This document shows, piece after piece, positions 1 through 4,095 of a stretch of DNA of 5,176 bases. A model generated the notes under the pieces. The model saw nothing but the letters and a program-made list of their open reading frames with translations, was not told the DNA's origin and made no database searches. Each line of letters begins with the position of its first letter. Within the stretch, counting starts at the first letter, position 1. The DNA lies in assembly GCA_015492915.1 (NCBI GenBank), contig WGED01000379.1, positions 1 through 5,176 on the forward strand, written 5' to 3'. A program made the position numbers and the translations under genes. The DNA is from Cyclobacteriaceae bacterium. Its GTDB lineage: Bacteria > Bacteroidota > Bacteroidia > Cytophagales > Cyclobacteriaceae.

Positions 1-37
1 ATACATAATTGATAATCAATAGATTACAATTATGTAT
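1..37. repeat. AT-rich hairpin at window start (16-bp stem, one bulge)
   Basis: ATACATAATTG (1-11) pairs perfectly with CAATTATGTAT (27-37). Inside it TAATC (13-17) pairs with GATTA (22-26) around loop AATA, leaving only A12 bulged. It may extend left of the window. It could be the tail of an upstream transcription unit or part of a dispersed repeat; there is no T-run after it, so a classical terminator is not supported. Confidence 0.6.
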
Positions 38-41
38 CGTC

Positions 42-68
42 ATTATTCATGTCTGAGACATGAATAAT
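42..68. repeat. Perfect 12-bp hairpin with 3-base loop
   Basis: ATTATTCATGTC (42-53) and GACATGAATAAT (57-68) are exact reverse complements around TGA. It follows the first hairpin after four bases, making a tandem pair. It is AT-rich and followed by an A-run on the plus strand (74-82 area), which read on the minus strand is a T-run before the hairpin, not after it. The role is unknown: transcript end, protein site or repeat remnant. Confidence 0.6.
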
Positions 69-91
69 CCGGATTAAAAAAATATAACGCT

Positions 92-191
92 GTGATCGGG
101 AAGGCTATTCGCGACGCTTGAACCATTATTAGAAAGTGAGCAGGGAAACCTGCATTCACCCCTTCATTCGTAATCTGTAATTTTTAATTCA
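92..191. repeat. 100-base direct repeat, copy 1
   Basis: Aligns without gaps to 483-582 with 93 of 100 bases identical; the last 35 or so bases are identical. It holds a hairpin: GTGA-GCAGG (136-144), loop GAAA (145-148), CCTGC (149-153), two bases, TCAC (156-159). It also keeps a short frame reading AVIGKAIRDA then stop TGA (117-119 region), mirrored in copy 2, so the unit may derive from a gene's 3' end plus its downstream sequence. Not recognised as a known element. Confidence 0.8.
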
Positions 192-196
192 ATCAA

Positions 197-310
197 ACCG
201 TCATTCAGAAGGCGCAGCCTGAGGAATCTGTTGAATCAACCCCAAAACGTTTACCATCAACAGACTCCTGCCAAAGGCAGACAAGCTTCGCTCACACTCA
301 GAGTGACGGT
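197..310. repeat. Imperfect inverted repeat with ACCGTCA / TGACGGT ends
   Basis: The left edge ACCGTCATTC (197-206) is matched by GAGTGACGGT (301-310), and AGGAATCTGT (222-231) by ACAGACTCCT (260-269) with one mismatch. A small hairpin TGCC-AAA-GGCA sits at 269-279. The words (TCATTCaGAAG...GAGGAATCTG and CTTCGCTCACACTCAGAGTGACGG) resemble short dispersed palindromic repeats often seen between bacterial genes. That family assignment is from memory of the pattern; the pairing itself is seen directly. Non-coding. Confidence 0.5.
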
Positions 311-332
311 AAGGAGTTAGGCATGGCTAACA

Positions 333-378
333 GCTCCGTAGGAGCGGCATTTTATAGCCGTGGGTGTAAACCCGCGGC
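333..378. repeat. Dispersed-repeat-like double hairpin, GC-rich
   Basis: Two adjacent stems: GCTCC-GTA-GGAGC (333-345), and GCCGTGGGT (357-365) pairing with ACCCGCGGC (370-378) around loop GTAA, with one T-G wobble. GTAA as GUAA in RNA is a GNRA-type tetraloop. The layout of a 'cgtaggagcggcat' hairpin followed by a 'tagccgtggg...cccgcgg' hairpin resembles repeats scattered in many Bacteroidota genomes. An 82-residue ORF runs through it (323-571) but is composed of repeat sequence and is not called as a gene. Confidence 0.5.
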
Positions 379-482
379 GCTGAACCACAGGTTATCAGGT
401 TTTTGGCGTGTATTTTTGCTGTGCGCGGGTGGTGTGGCAGGCGGCCAAAATCATGACAAAAACCATGGCGATAGCCGGCGCC

Positions 483-582
483 GTGATTGGGAAGGCTATT
501 CGCGTCGCTTGAACCATTATAAGAAGGTGAGCAGGAAAACCTGCTATCACCCCTTCATTCGTAATCTGTAATTTTTAATTCA
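483..582. repeat. 100-base direct repeat, copy 2
   Basis: Partner of 92-191, 391 bases downstream, seven substitutions and no gaps. The internal hairpin is kept and one pair longer: GGTGA-GCAGG (526-535), loop AAAA, CCTGC (540-544), two bases, TCACC (547-551). The frame AVIGKAIRVA then TGA (510-512) is also kept; one of the first changes is synonymous (ATC to ATT), the next changes D to V. Upstream the two copies are unrelated, so the left edge is sharp. Confidence 0.8.
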
Positions 583-584
583 CC

Positions 585-638
585 CGCAACGGCAACACCC
601 GGAGATCCAACATCGGCAGTACCGTGCGCTACGACTAA
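585..638 (+). pseudogene. Possible leftover 3' end of a gene
   Basis: Directly after the second direct-repeat copy, a GC-richer stretch reads RNGNTRRSNIGSTVRYD followed by TAA (636-638). The composition (RNGN, SNIG, VRY near the end) looks like protein rather than intergenic sequence and resembles the tail of an outer-membrane or secreted protein, but the same frame has stops at 510-512 and 573-575, so no intact gene leads into it. If real, it is a stump left when the repeat-bearing block replaced the upstream part. It is too short to identify and may be chance. Confidence 0.2.
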
Positions 639-682
639 ATGATAAATTGCCCGCCCGCTTATGGATTACAAATGCTTTTATT

Positions 683-690
683 TATTTTTG
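683..690 (+). promoter_or_regulatory. Candidate Bacteroidota -7 box upstream of the oxidoreductase
   Basis: TATTTTTG matches the Bacteroidota sigma-A -7 consensus TAnnTTTG exactly and lies 45 bases before the start codon at 736. No convincing TTTG/TTG -33 box is found at the usual 17-23 base spacing (the nearest TTG is at 647-649, 33 bases away), so the call rests on one box in T-rich sequence. Confidence 0.3.
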
Positions 691-735
691 ACCTTACCCG
701 GTTGATTTTTTAGTTTTTTTAAATCGTTTTTAAAT

Positions 736-2115
736 ATGAAAATATCAAAATTCCTCCTGCTGCTATCGGTAATCGCAGCAGCATGCACTCCCTCCGAAAA
801 GAAAGAAACTGCGACAGAGCAGTCATGGCCATTTCAGTTAATGACCCTCGATCCCGGGCATTTTCACGCTGCCCTGGTGCAGAAAGTGCAACTGCCGGAG
901 ATCAACCCCACCGTGTATGTCTATGCACCCGAAGGCCCCGATGTGCAGGATCATCTCAACCGGATCAGAGGGTACAACACCAAGGAAAACGACCCCACGC
1001 ACTGGGTGGAAGATGTATATTCAGGGCCTGACTTTTTTGAAAAGATGATCGAACAGAAGCCCGGCAACATCGTGGTGATCTCGGGCAACAACGCCAAAAA
1101 AACACATTATATCAAGGGCTCGGTGGCGGCAGGCCTCAATGTGCTGGCCGACAAGCCAATGGTCATCAATCCCGATGATTTTCAGCAACTTATAGAGGCG
1201 TTTGATATCGCGGAGAAAAACAAAGTGCTGCTCTACGACATTATGACCGAGCGCTATGAAATTACGACCATTTTGCAGAAGGAATTGTCGCAGATACCGG
1301 CGGTATTCGGCGAGTTGCAAAAAGGGGACACCGAACACCCCGCCATCAGCAAGGAGTCCGTGCATCATTTTTTCAAATATGTCTCGGGCAATCCCATCAA
1401 GCGCCCCGCATGGTTTTTTGATGTTACACAGCAGGGCGAAGGCATCGTGGATGTGACCACACACCTCGTCGATCTGATCCAGTGGGAGTGCTTCCCGGAG
1501 CAGGTGATTGATTATAAAAAGGATATTGAGATACAAAAAGCGCGTCGTTGGGCTACCGAGCTTACCCCGTCGCAGTTCAGGCGCGTCACCCATCTTGACG
1601 CTTATCCTGATTATCTGAAAAAAGACATCATCCGTGATTCGGTGCTCAATGTATATTCCAACGGCGAGATCAATTATACCCTCCGGGGCGTGCATGCCAG
1701 GGTGTCCGTGATCTGGAATTACGAAGCGCCGGAGGGCGCCAAAGACACGCACTATTCGGTGATGCGCGGCACCAAAGCCAACCTGATCATACGGCAGGGA
1801 AAGGATGAAAACTACAAACCGGTGCTCTATGTTGAGAATACGGGTGACATGAGCGGGGAGACCTTTTTATCTGCCCTCAAAGAGGCGATAGCAGGCCTGC
1901 AGGACAAATACCCCGGCGTGGCCGTCGGCGAGTTTAACGGTAAGACGATCATCGACATCCCCGAAAAGTACAAGGTGGGCCATGAGGCGCATTTTACGCA
2001 GGTGCTCAAAAAATACCTCGAATACCTGAAAAACGGCCATATGCCCGAATGGGAAGTACCCAATATGATCGCCAAATACTACACTACCACCAAAGCCTAC
2101 GAGCTGAGCCGGTAG
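736..2115 (+). CDS. Gfo/Idh/MocA-type oxidoreductase lipoprotein
   Basis: A 459-residue protein, probably an NAD(P)-dependent sugar or cyclitol oxidoreductase anchored to a membrane after export. Residues 1-17 (MKISKFLLLLSVIAAAC) are a lipoprotein signal with Cys17 as the likely lipidated residue; charged residues follow (SEKKET). Residues 33-140 look like the Rossmann half: the usual glycine-rich loop is replaced by DPGHFHAAL (39-47), and ADKP (138-141) corresponds to the family's EKP motif, with Lys140. GIVDVTTHLVDLIQW (236-250) fits the family's GG-D-H-D motif, with Asp239, His243 and Asp246. The C-terminal part (about 251-459) resembles the putative-oxidoreductase C-terminal domain found in Bacteroidota lipoproteins. 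The start has no Shine-Dalgarno but AT-rich upstream sequence, usual in this phylum. It appears monocistronic. Substrate unknown; the family is a confident call from motifs, the exact reaction is not. Confidence 0.92.
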   Translation: MKISKFLLLLSVIAAACTPSEKKETATEQSWPFQLMTLDPGHFHAALVQKVQLPEINPTVYVYAPEGPDVQDHLNRIRGYNTKENDPTHWVEDVYSGPDFFEKMIEQKPGNIVVISGNNAKKTHYIKGSVAAGLNVLADKPMVINPDDFQQLIEAFDIAEKNKVLLYDIMTERYEITTILQKELSQIPAVFGELQKGDTEHPAISKESVHHFFKYVSGNPIKRPAWFFDVTQQGEGIVDVTTHLVDLIQWECFPEQVIDYKKDIEIQKARRWATELTPSQFRRVTHLDAYPDYLKKDIIRDSVLNVYSNGEINYTLRGVHARVSVIWNYEAPEGAKDTHYSVMRGTKANLIIRQGKDENYKPVLYVENTGDMSGETFLSALKEAIAGLQDKYPGVAVGEFNGKTIIDIPEKYKVGHEAHFTQVLKKYLEYLKNGHMPEWEVPNMIAKYYTTTKAYELSR

Positions 2116-2141
2116 TGTCATGTCAATCATAAAATGATGCT

Positions 2142-2164
2142 GGGTGTAGTTTGCAACTACACCC
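2142..2164 (+). terminator. Perfect 10-bp hairpin after the oxidoreductase gene
   Basis: GGGTGTAGTT (2142-2151) and AACTACACCC (2155-2164) pair exactly around TGC, 26 bases after the stop codon. The position suits a transcript end, but only scattered Ts follow (TGATATTT), so intrinsic termination is uncertain. The right arm can instead pair with 2233-2239 in a larger structure, described separately. Confidence 0.35.
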
Positions 2165-2255
2165 TGATATTTCCAAAACGGTTATTATACGGATTGTAAA
2201 TCCTTATATCGTTTGCGGAATTTTGATATATTGGGTGTATAATCATTCTACACCC
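2142..2255. repeat. Nested palindrome built on GGGTGTA / TACACCC boxes
   Basis: Four boxes alternate in orientation: GGGTGTA (2142-2148), TACACCC (2158-2164), GGGTGTA (2233-2239), TACACCC (2249-2255). Box 2 can pair with box 1 (10-bp hairpin) or with box 3. In the second form the stem continues with TTCC (2171-2174)/GGAA (2217-2220), AAACG (2176-2180)/CGTTT (2210-2214) and an apical hairpin GGATT-GTA-AATCC (2191-2203). The long imperfect stem resembles an attC site in shape, but the edges (TGA instead of AAC, ATT instead of GTT) do not fit. A fifth TACACCC at 3426-3432 abuts the first good attC. Confidence 0.5.
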
Positions 2256-2396
2256 GGCATTCCGGTGTTTTAATTCAAAAACAGTATTTGCGTTAATTTT
2301 CATTTGACATAACAGTAGTTAAAAAGGGCGGGGACACACATGGTACCCGGCGTGCAGTCCCGGGAAAGTATTTAACCGGTAATGACTTTAGTTAAA

Positions 2397-2482
2397 GAAT
2401 TCAAAAAAATGATGATTTATAAAATGACCCACCCCGTCACCCCTCCGGCGGAGGGGATAATAGGTATCATTTTTTTGAATTC
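2397..2482. repeat. MITE-like element: 17-bp perfect inverted repeat with GC-rich inner hairpin
   Basis: GAATTCAAAAAAATGAT (2397-2413) is the exact reverse complement of 2466-2482. Between them lies a strong inner hairpin CCCCTCC-GGC-GGAGGGG (2440-2456). An 86-base unit with long terminal inverted repeats and a hairpin core looks like a non-autonomous miniature element or a bidirectional terminator (the stem gives a T-run on both strands). No target-site duplication is obvious at the flanks. Confidence 0.55.
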
Positions 2483-2540
2483 ATATTAAGATGCTGAAAA
2501 ACAATGAATTGTGTTTGTTCTCATTAGAGAATATATAAAA

Positions 2541-2680
2541 GTCCCCTCCCTGGAGGATTGCCTGCCAACAGCAGGGGATTCGCTGCCGGGCCATACTTCC
2601 GGCAAAACCGCCGGTATATACATACAGGTGACCAAACCCGGTATGGGCAAAATACAGAGCCTGCCAGACAATCCGGGAGA
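2541..2680. repeat. Cluster of short GC-rich hairpins within an inverted repeat
   Basis: Successive small stems: CCTCC-CT-GGAGG (2545-2556), CCTGC-CAACA-GCAGG (2561-2575), GCCGG with CCGGC (2585-2589 and 2599-2603). The cluster is bracketed by GGATTG (2555-2560) and CAATCC (2669-2674). It is a GC-rich island in AT-rich surroundings. It could be a repeat remnant or a structured RNA; nothing in it was recognised. Confidence 0.4.
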
Positions 2681-2784
2681 TGTATATAGAGAACAAAATA
2701 ATGCAAAACGGCATGAGAATAATACAAATTTTGGCTATTTTAGCTATGGGACACTCCTGCCATATTCAATATATCGGGAACCGA

Positions 2785-2808
2785 GTGCGCTATTTGCAGA
2801 CGTTTGGT
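2785..2808 (+). other. Degenerate right half of an attC-like site
   Basis: CTATTTGCAGAC then GTTTGGT (2802-2808) resembles the right ends of the two better sites, ATATTTAGACC-GTTGGGC and ATAGCCAGACC-GTTACCT. GTTTGGTGTAAT (2802-2813) matches 10 of 12 bases of the reverse complement of ACTACACCCAAC (3424-3435), as expected if the same cassette starts here and ends at 3552. A matching left half upstream was not found convincingly; AAC at 2692-2694 followed by GCAAAA (2703-2708) is a weak candidate. So this is a boundary inference rather than a complete site. Confidence 0.3.
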
Positions 2809-2830
2809 GTAATTTGAGAACCGAAATAAA

Positions 2831-2862
2831 TCTGGATTTATTACCAAAAATTGGTAACTTTG
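2831..2862 (+). promoter_or_regulatory. parDE promoter with overlapping palindromic operator
   Basis: TAACTTTG (2855-2862) is an exact match to the Bacteroidota -7 consensus TAnnTTTG; TCTG (2831-2834), one base off the TTTG -33 box, lies 20 bases upstream. TTACCAA (2841-2847) and TTGGTAA (2851-2857) form a perfect 7-bp palindrome around AAA that overlaps the -7 box. ParD-type antitoxins have a ribbon-helix-helix fold and normally repress their own operon, so this palindrome is the natural operator candidate. The predicted transcript start would leave a leader of only about 7-14 bases. Confidence 0.55.
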
Positions 2863-2874
2863 TAAAAATCATTA

Positions 2875-3129
2875 ATGGATATGAAAAACACATCAATATC
2901 ACTCGGAGATTATTTTGACCAATTTGTTAAAAGTCAAGTTTCTGCTGGTCGCTACAAAAACGTAAGTGAAGTTATAAGAGCTGGGCTTAGATTGTTAGAG
3001 AATGAAGAGAGTAAAATTATAGCATTAAGAAATGCTATACAAGAAGGGCTAAACAGTCCTTTGGTTAGTGATTTTGATTTTGATGAAAATCTGAAAAGGC
3101 TAAAAGCAGAAAAAAGAAAGAATGGCTGA
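2875..3129 (+). CDS. parD: ParD-family antitoxin
   Basis: An 84-residue type II antitoxin expected to bind and neutralise the ParE-like toxin encoded next and to repress the operon. Residues 5-40 (TSISLGDYFDQFVKSQVSAGRYKNVSEVIRAGLRLLE) carry the signature of the ParD/CC2985 ribbon-helix-helix class: a beta-strand, then a helix ending before GRY-NVSEVIRAGLRLLE. The acidic C-terminal part (about 45-84, with SDFDFDENLKRLKAEKR) is the usual toxin-wrapping tail. Start: ATG at 2875 or the in-frame ATG at 2881; the second gives a start MKNTSISL closer to family habit and a slightly longer leader. No Shine-Dalgarno. It overlaps the toxin gene by 8 bases, so the two are translationally coupled. It is AT-rich, unlike the oxidoreductase gene upstream. 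Confidence 0.92.
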   Translation: MDMKNTSISLGDYFDQFVKSQVSAGRYKNVSEVIRAGLRLLENEESKIIALRNAIQEGLNSPLVSDFDFDENLKRLKAEKRKNG

Positions 3130-3421
3130 AGTTATATTGAGACAAAAGGCCATTGATGACCTAAATAACATTTGGAATTATACTTTTGAAAAATGGTCTG
3201 AAAAGCAAGCCGATAAATATTATGCAATAATCAAAATGGCTTGTAATGGAATAGGGGAAAATCCTGATATTGGAAAAAAATATGATGGAATAAAAGACAA
3301 CTTACTTGGGTTCAAATCTGGAAAACATATAATATTCTATCAACAAATATCAAATGACAAAGTTGAGATATTAAGAATTCTACACGAGAGAATGGATTTG
3401 AAAAATAGAATATTGGAATAA
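3122..3421 (+). CDS. parE: ParE/RelE-superfamily toxin
   Basis: A 99-residue toxin, full length for the family. The N-terminal strand-helix-helix region (VILRQKAIDDLNNIWNYTFEKWSEKQADKYY, residues 4-34) and the C-terminal ending KVEILRILHERMD (about 80-92) are the hallmarks of ParE-like proteins; FKSGKHIIFYQQ (about 63-74) is the central strand pair. ParE toxins characterised elsewhere poison DNA gyrase, while RelE relatives cleave mRNA on the ribosome. The C-terminal sequence and the ParD partner favour the ParE branch, but the target is not provable from sequence. No damaging change is visible, so the toxin is probably functional. It starts inside the end of parD and its stop is 7 bases before the attC R'' box. 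Confidence 0.93.
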   Translation: MAEVILRQKAIDDLNNIWNYTFEKWSEKQADKYYAIIKMACNGIGENPDIGKKYDGIKDNLLGFKSGKHIIFYQQISNDKVEILRILHERMDLKNRILE

Positions 3422-3428
3422 AAACTAC

Positions 3429-3558
3429 ACCCAACAAAAATATAGCGCATGCCGCAATTAGTTGTAGATGTGAAAGTTAATACACAAAATAAAGTAAGTA
3501 GTAATTTGAAAAATAATCATTTCAAAATGCGGCACGCACCATATTTAGACCGTTGGGC
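3429..3558 (+). other. attC-like recombination site 1
   Basis: A 130-base imperfect palindrome with attC order. R'' is ACCCAAC (3429-3435, fits RYYYAAC). L'' is AAATAT (3438-3443), followed by AGC-GC-A-TGCCGCA (3444-3456). The mirrored half is TGCGGCA (3528-3534), C-GC-ACC, L' ATATTT (3541-3546), spacer AGACC (3547-3551), R' GTTGGGC (3552-3558, fits GTTRRRY). R'' and R' pair over six of seven bases. The central 71 bases are variable, with one hairpin TTTGAAA/TTTCAAA (3505-3511, 3520-3526). Integrases are known to cut between G and TT of R', here 3552/3553. Length lies within the known attC range. Confidence 0.72.
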
Positions 3559-3604
3559 AGCCATCCACTTGAGGGATTTTTACGGCGTTGTCTGCGCTCG
3601 CAGG

Positions 3605-3820
3605 CTACATGATTACTTCCCTTTCGGTGTTGGTGGTACCTGACACCTGCAGTTTACCCGTTTCCGTGTTCCGTCTCGCCGTTACGTTCCAAAGACCGCT
3701 TTCCGTTTTGTCGTAGTAGCTTTTTCGCTTCACCGCCGGTTTGGTGCGCAGCCGCACACGCGGCCCACGGTCGCGCGGCGCCCCGTCGGCCTCCCCCTGC
3801 GGGGAACCCATGAATATCAT
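3605..3820 (-). CDS. Hypothetical small basic protein, reverse strand of cassette B
   Basis: A 71-residue ORF read opposite to the cassette direction. It begins MIFMGSPQGEADG and contains a proline- and arginine-rich middle (APRDRGPRVRLRTKPAVKR) and a tail KSYYDKTESGLWNV...TETGKLQVSGTTNTE. There are two possible ATG starts (3820 and 3811). The start overlaps the stop of another short reverse ORF by 4 bases (ATGA), which is a gene-like arrangement. No motif is recognised, there is no Shine-Dalgarno and no signal peptide. GC-rich sequence keeps frames open by chance, so it may be spurious; cassettes with reverse or no genes are known. Confidence 0.25.
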   Translation of the reverse strand: MIFMGSPQGEADGAPRDRGPRVRLRTKPAVKRKSYYDKTESGLWNVTARRNTETGKLQVSGTTNTEREVIM

Positions 3821-3957
3821 GAAAAATCCATGATTTTTACGTTACCATCTGCCCCAAGGTTTTCGTTCAACGGAATGAACACCGCCCGCGCGGCTTTCCG
3901 GTCAGCGCACCCCGGCCACTCCCGGTACTGAAGCGTGCAGATGGCGACGGCTGCCAA
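3817..3957 (-). CDS. Very short reverse ORF upstream of the 71-residue ORF
   Basis: From a TTG (3957) the reverse strand reads about 46 residues, LAAVAICTLQYREWPGC... ending NVKIMDFS, and its TGA overlaps the next reverse ATG by 4 bases. The residue mix is plausible for protein (LQYREW, VFIPLNENLG), but there is no ATG start, the proposed start lies inside the attC R'' box, and no family is recognised. It might be one broken gene with the following ORF or simply chance. Confidence 0.12.
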   Translation of the reverse strand: MAAVAICTLQYREWPGCADRKAARAVFIPLNENLGADGNVKIMDFS

Positions 3958-4082
3958 CAAACGGCTATAATGCCATGGCTATCAGGCCCTTTTTGTCCAT
4001 TGCCCTTTGTTTGTTATCTTTAAATGGCGAAGGGCAGTGGCCACTTCGGGCAGCGCCACGGAACATAGCCAGACCGTTACCT
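3952..4082 (+). other. attC-like recombination site 2
   Basis: A 131-base long imperfect hairpin. The left edge is TGCCAAC (3952-3958), spacer AAAC, L'' GGCTAT (3963-3968). The right edge is L' ATAGCC (4065-4070), spacer AGACC (4071-4075), R' GTTACCT (4076-4082). L'' and L' pair perfectly. Further in, CC-TGGC (3973-3979) faces GCCA-GG (4055-4061), GCCC (3986-3989) faces GGGC (4048-4051), and CCATTGCCCTT (3997-4007) pairs with AAGGGCAGTGG (4030-4040) with one wobble. The left edge fits R'' only loosely (TGCCAAC), apparently from loss of one C relative to GCCCAAC. The AGACC before GTT is identical to site 1. Confidence 0.68.
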
Positions 4083-4095
4083 GCAATAATGAAAA

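Larger units (their letters stand above)
1..735. other. Gene-free repeat-rich region before the oxidoreductase
   Basis: Apart from the possible gene stump at 585-638 no coding region is supported. The region is a mosaic of at least five repeat or hairpin units, with AT-rich joins. The ORF at 323-571 is assembled from a dispersed-repeat hairpin and the second direct-repeat copy and lacks a start signal. Positions 639-735 are the AT-rich leader and promoter zone of the oxidoreductase gene. Confidence 0.6.
2116..2801. other. Gene-free, palindrome-rich spacer
   Basis: No convincing gene. An ORF at 2511-2918 is open for 135 codons but runs through hairpins, the toxin-antitoxin promoter and into parD in another frame, and resembles nothing known. 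The stretch contains the GGGTGTA-box palindrome (2142-2255), a 17-bp inverted repeat (2397-2482) and a chain of small GC-rich hairpins (2541-2680). Sequence from about 2281-2330 is AT-rich without a clear promoter pair. Confidence 0.6.
2803..3552 (+). mobile_element. Cassette A: ParDE toxin-antitoxin gene cassette
   Basis: A 750-base unit from the TT of the degenerate GTT at 2802 to the G of the attC R' box at 3552. It contains a promoter with palindromic operator, parD, parE and the attC. This is a typical cassette layout: genes fill the unit in the same direction as the attC and the last stop codon is 7 bases before the R'' box. Toxin-antitoxin pairs are established common cargo of large chromosomal integrons, where they help keep arrays stable. 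The left boundary is the weak point; alternative starts at 2141 (CTGGGTGTAGT) or 2231 (TTGGGTGTA) would make it about 1.3-1.4 kb. Confidence 0.5.
3553..4076. mobile_element. Cassette B: GC-rich cassette without a clear forward gene
   Basis: A 524-base unit between the cut points of the two attC-like sites. It begins TTGGGCAGCC and its attC begins GGCTGCCAAC (3949-3958), which is the reverse complement of GTTGGGCAGCC bar one missing C: the match expected when both ends of one cassette meet in the circular form. The interior (about 3580-3950) is strikingly GC-rich compared with the AT-rich cassettes on both sides, indicating a different source. The forward strand has no good gene; two short reverse ORFs overlap by 4 bases. 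A small hairpin CTGCG-CT-CGCAG sits at 3592-3603. Confidence 0.55.

Noticed and set aside
323..571. 82-residue forward ORF in the repeat region
   Set aside because: It is built from a dispersed-repeat hairpin and the direct-repeat copy, has no start signal, and its composition (many R, G, S, N, H) is not that of a known protein.
92..582. CRISPR array from repeated units
   Set aside because: Only two copies of a 100-base unit, 391 bases apart, with no short regular repeat-spacer pattern.
1021..1752. 243-residue reverse ORF within the oxidoreductase
   Set aside because: Antisense shadow of a clearly coding, motif-bearing forward gene; GC-biased third positions keep the frame open.
2158..2239. 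A third complete attC site
   Set aside because: The stem shape fits, but the edges read CCCTGA and ATTGGG instead of RYYYAAC and GTTRRRY, and the AGACC spacer is missing; reported only as a palindrome.
2802..2808. Integron attI site as the left boundary
   Set aside because: attI normally lies beside a divergent integrase gene; none occurs in the upstream 2.8 kb, and the preceding GCAGAC looks like an attC spacer.
2511..2918. 135-residue forward ORF before parD
   Set aside because: It crosses several hairpins and the parDE promoter and overlaps parD in another frame; no domain recognised.
3592..3603. Terminator for the reverse ORF at 3605-3820
   Set aside because: The CTGCG-CT-CGCAG stem is only 5 bp and no T-run follows on the reverse strand.
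3449..3643. 64-residue forward ORF starting inside attC-like site 1
   Set aside because: It runs across the palindrome and the proposed recombination point and has no recognisable protein features.
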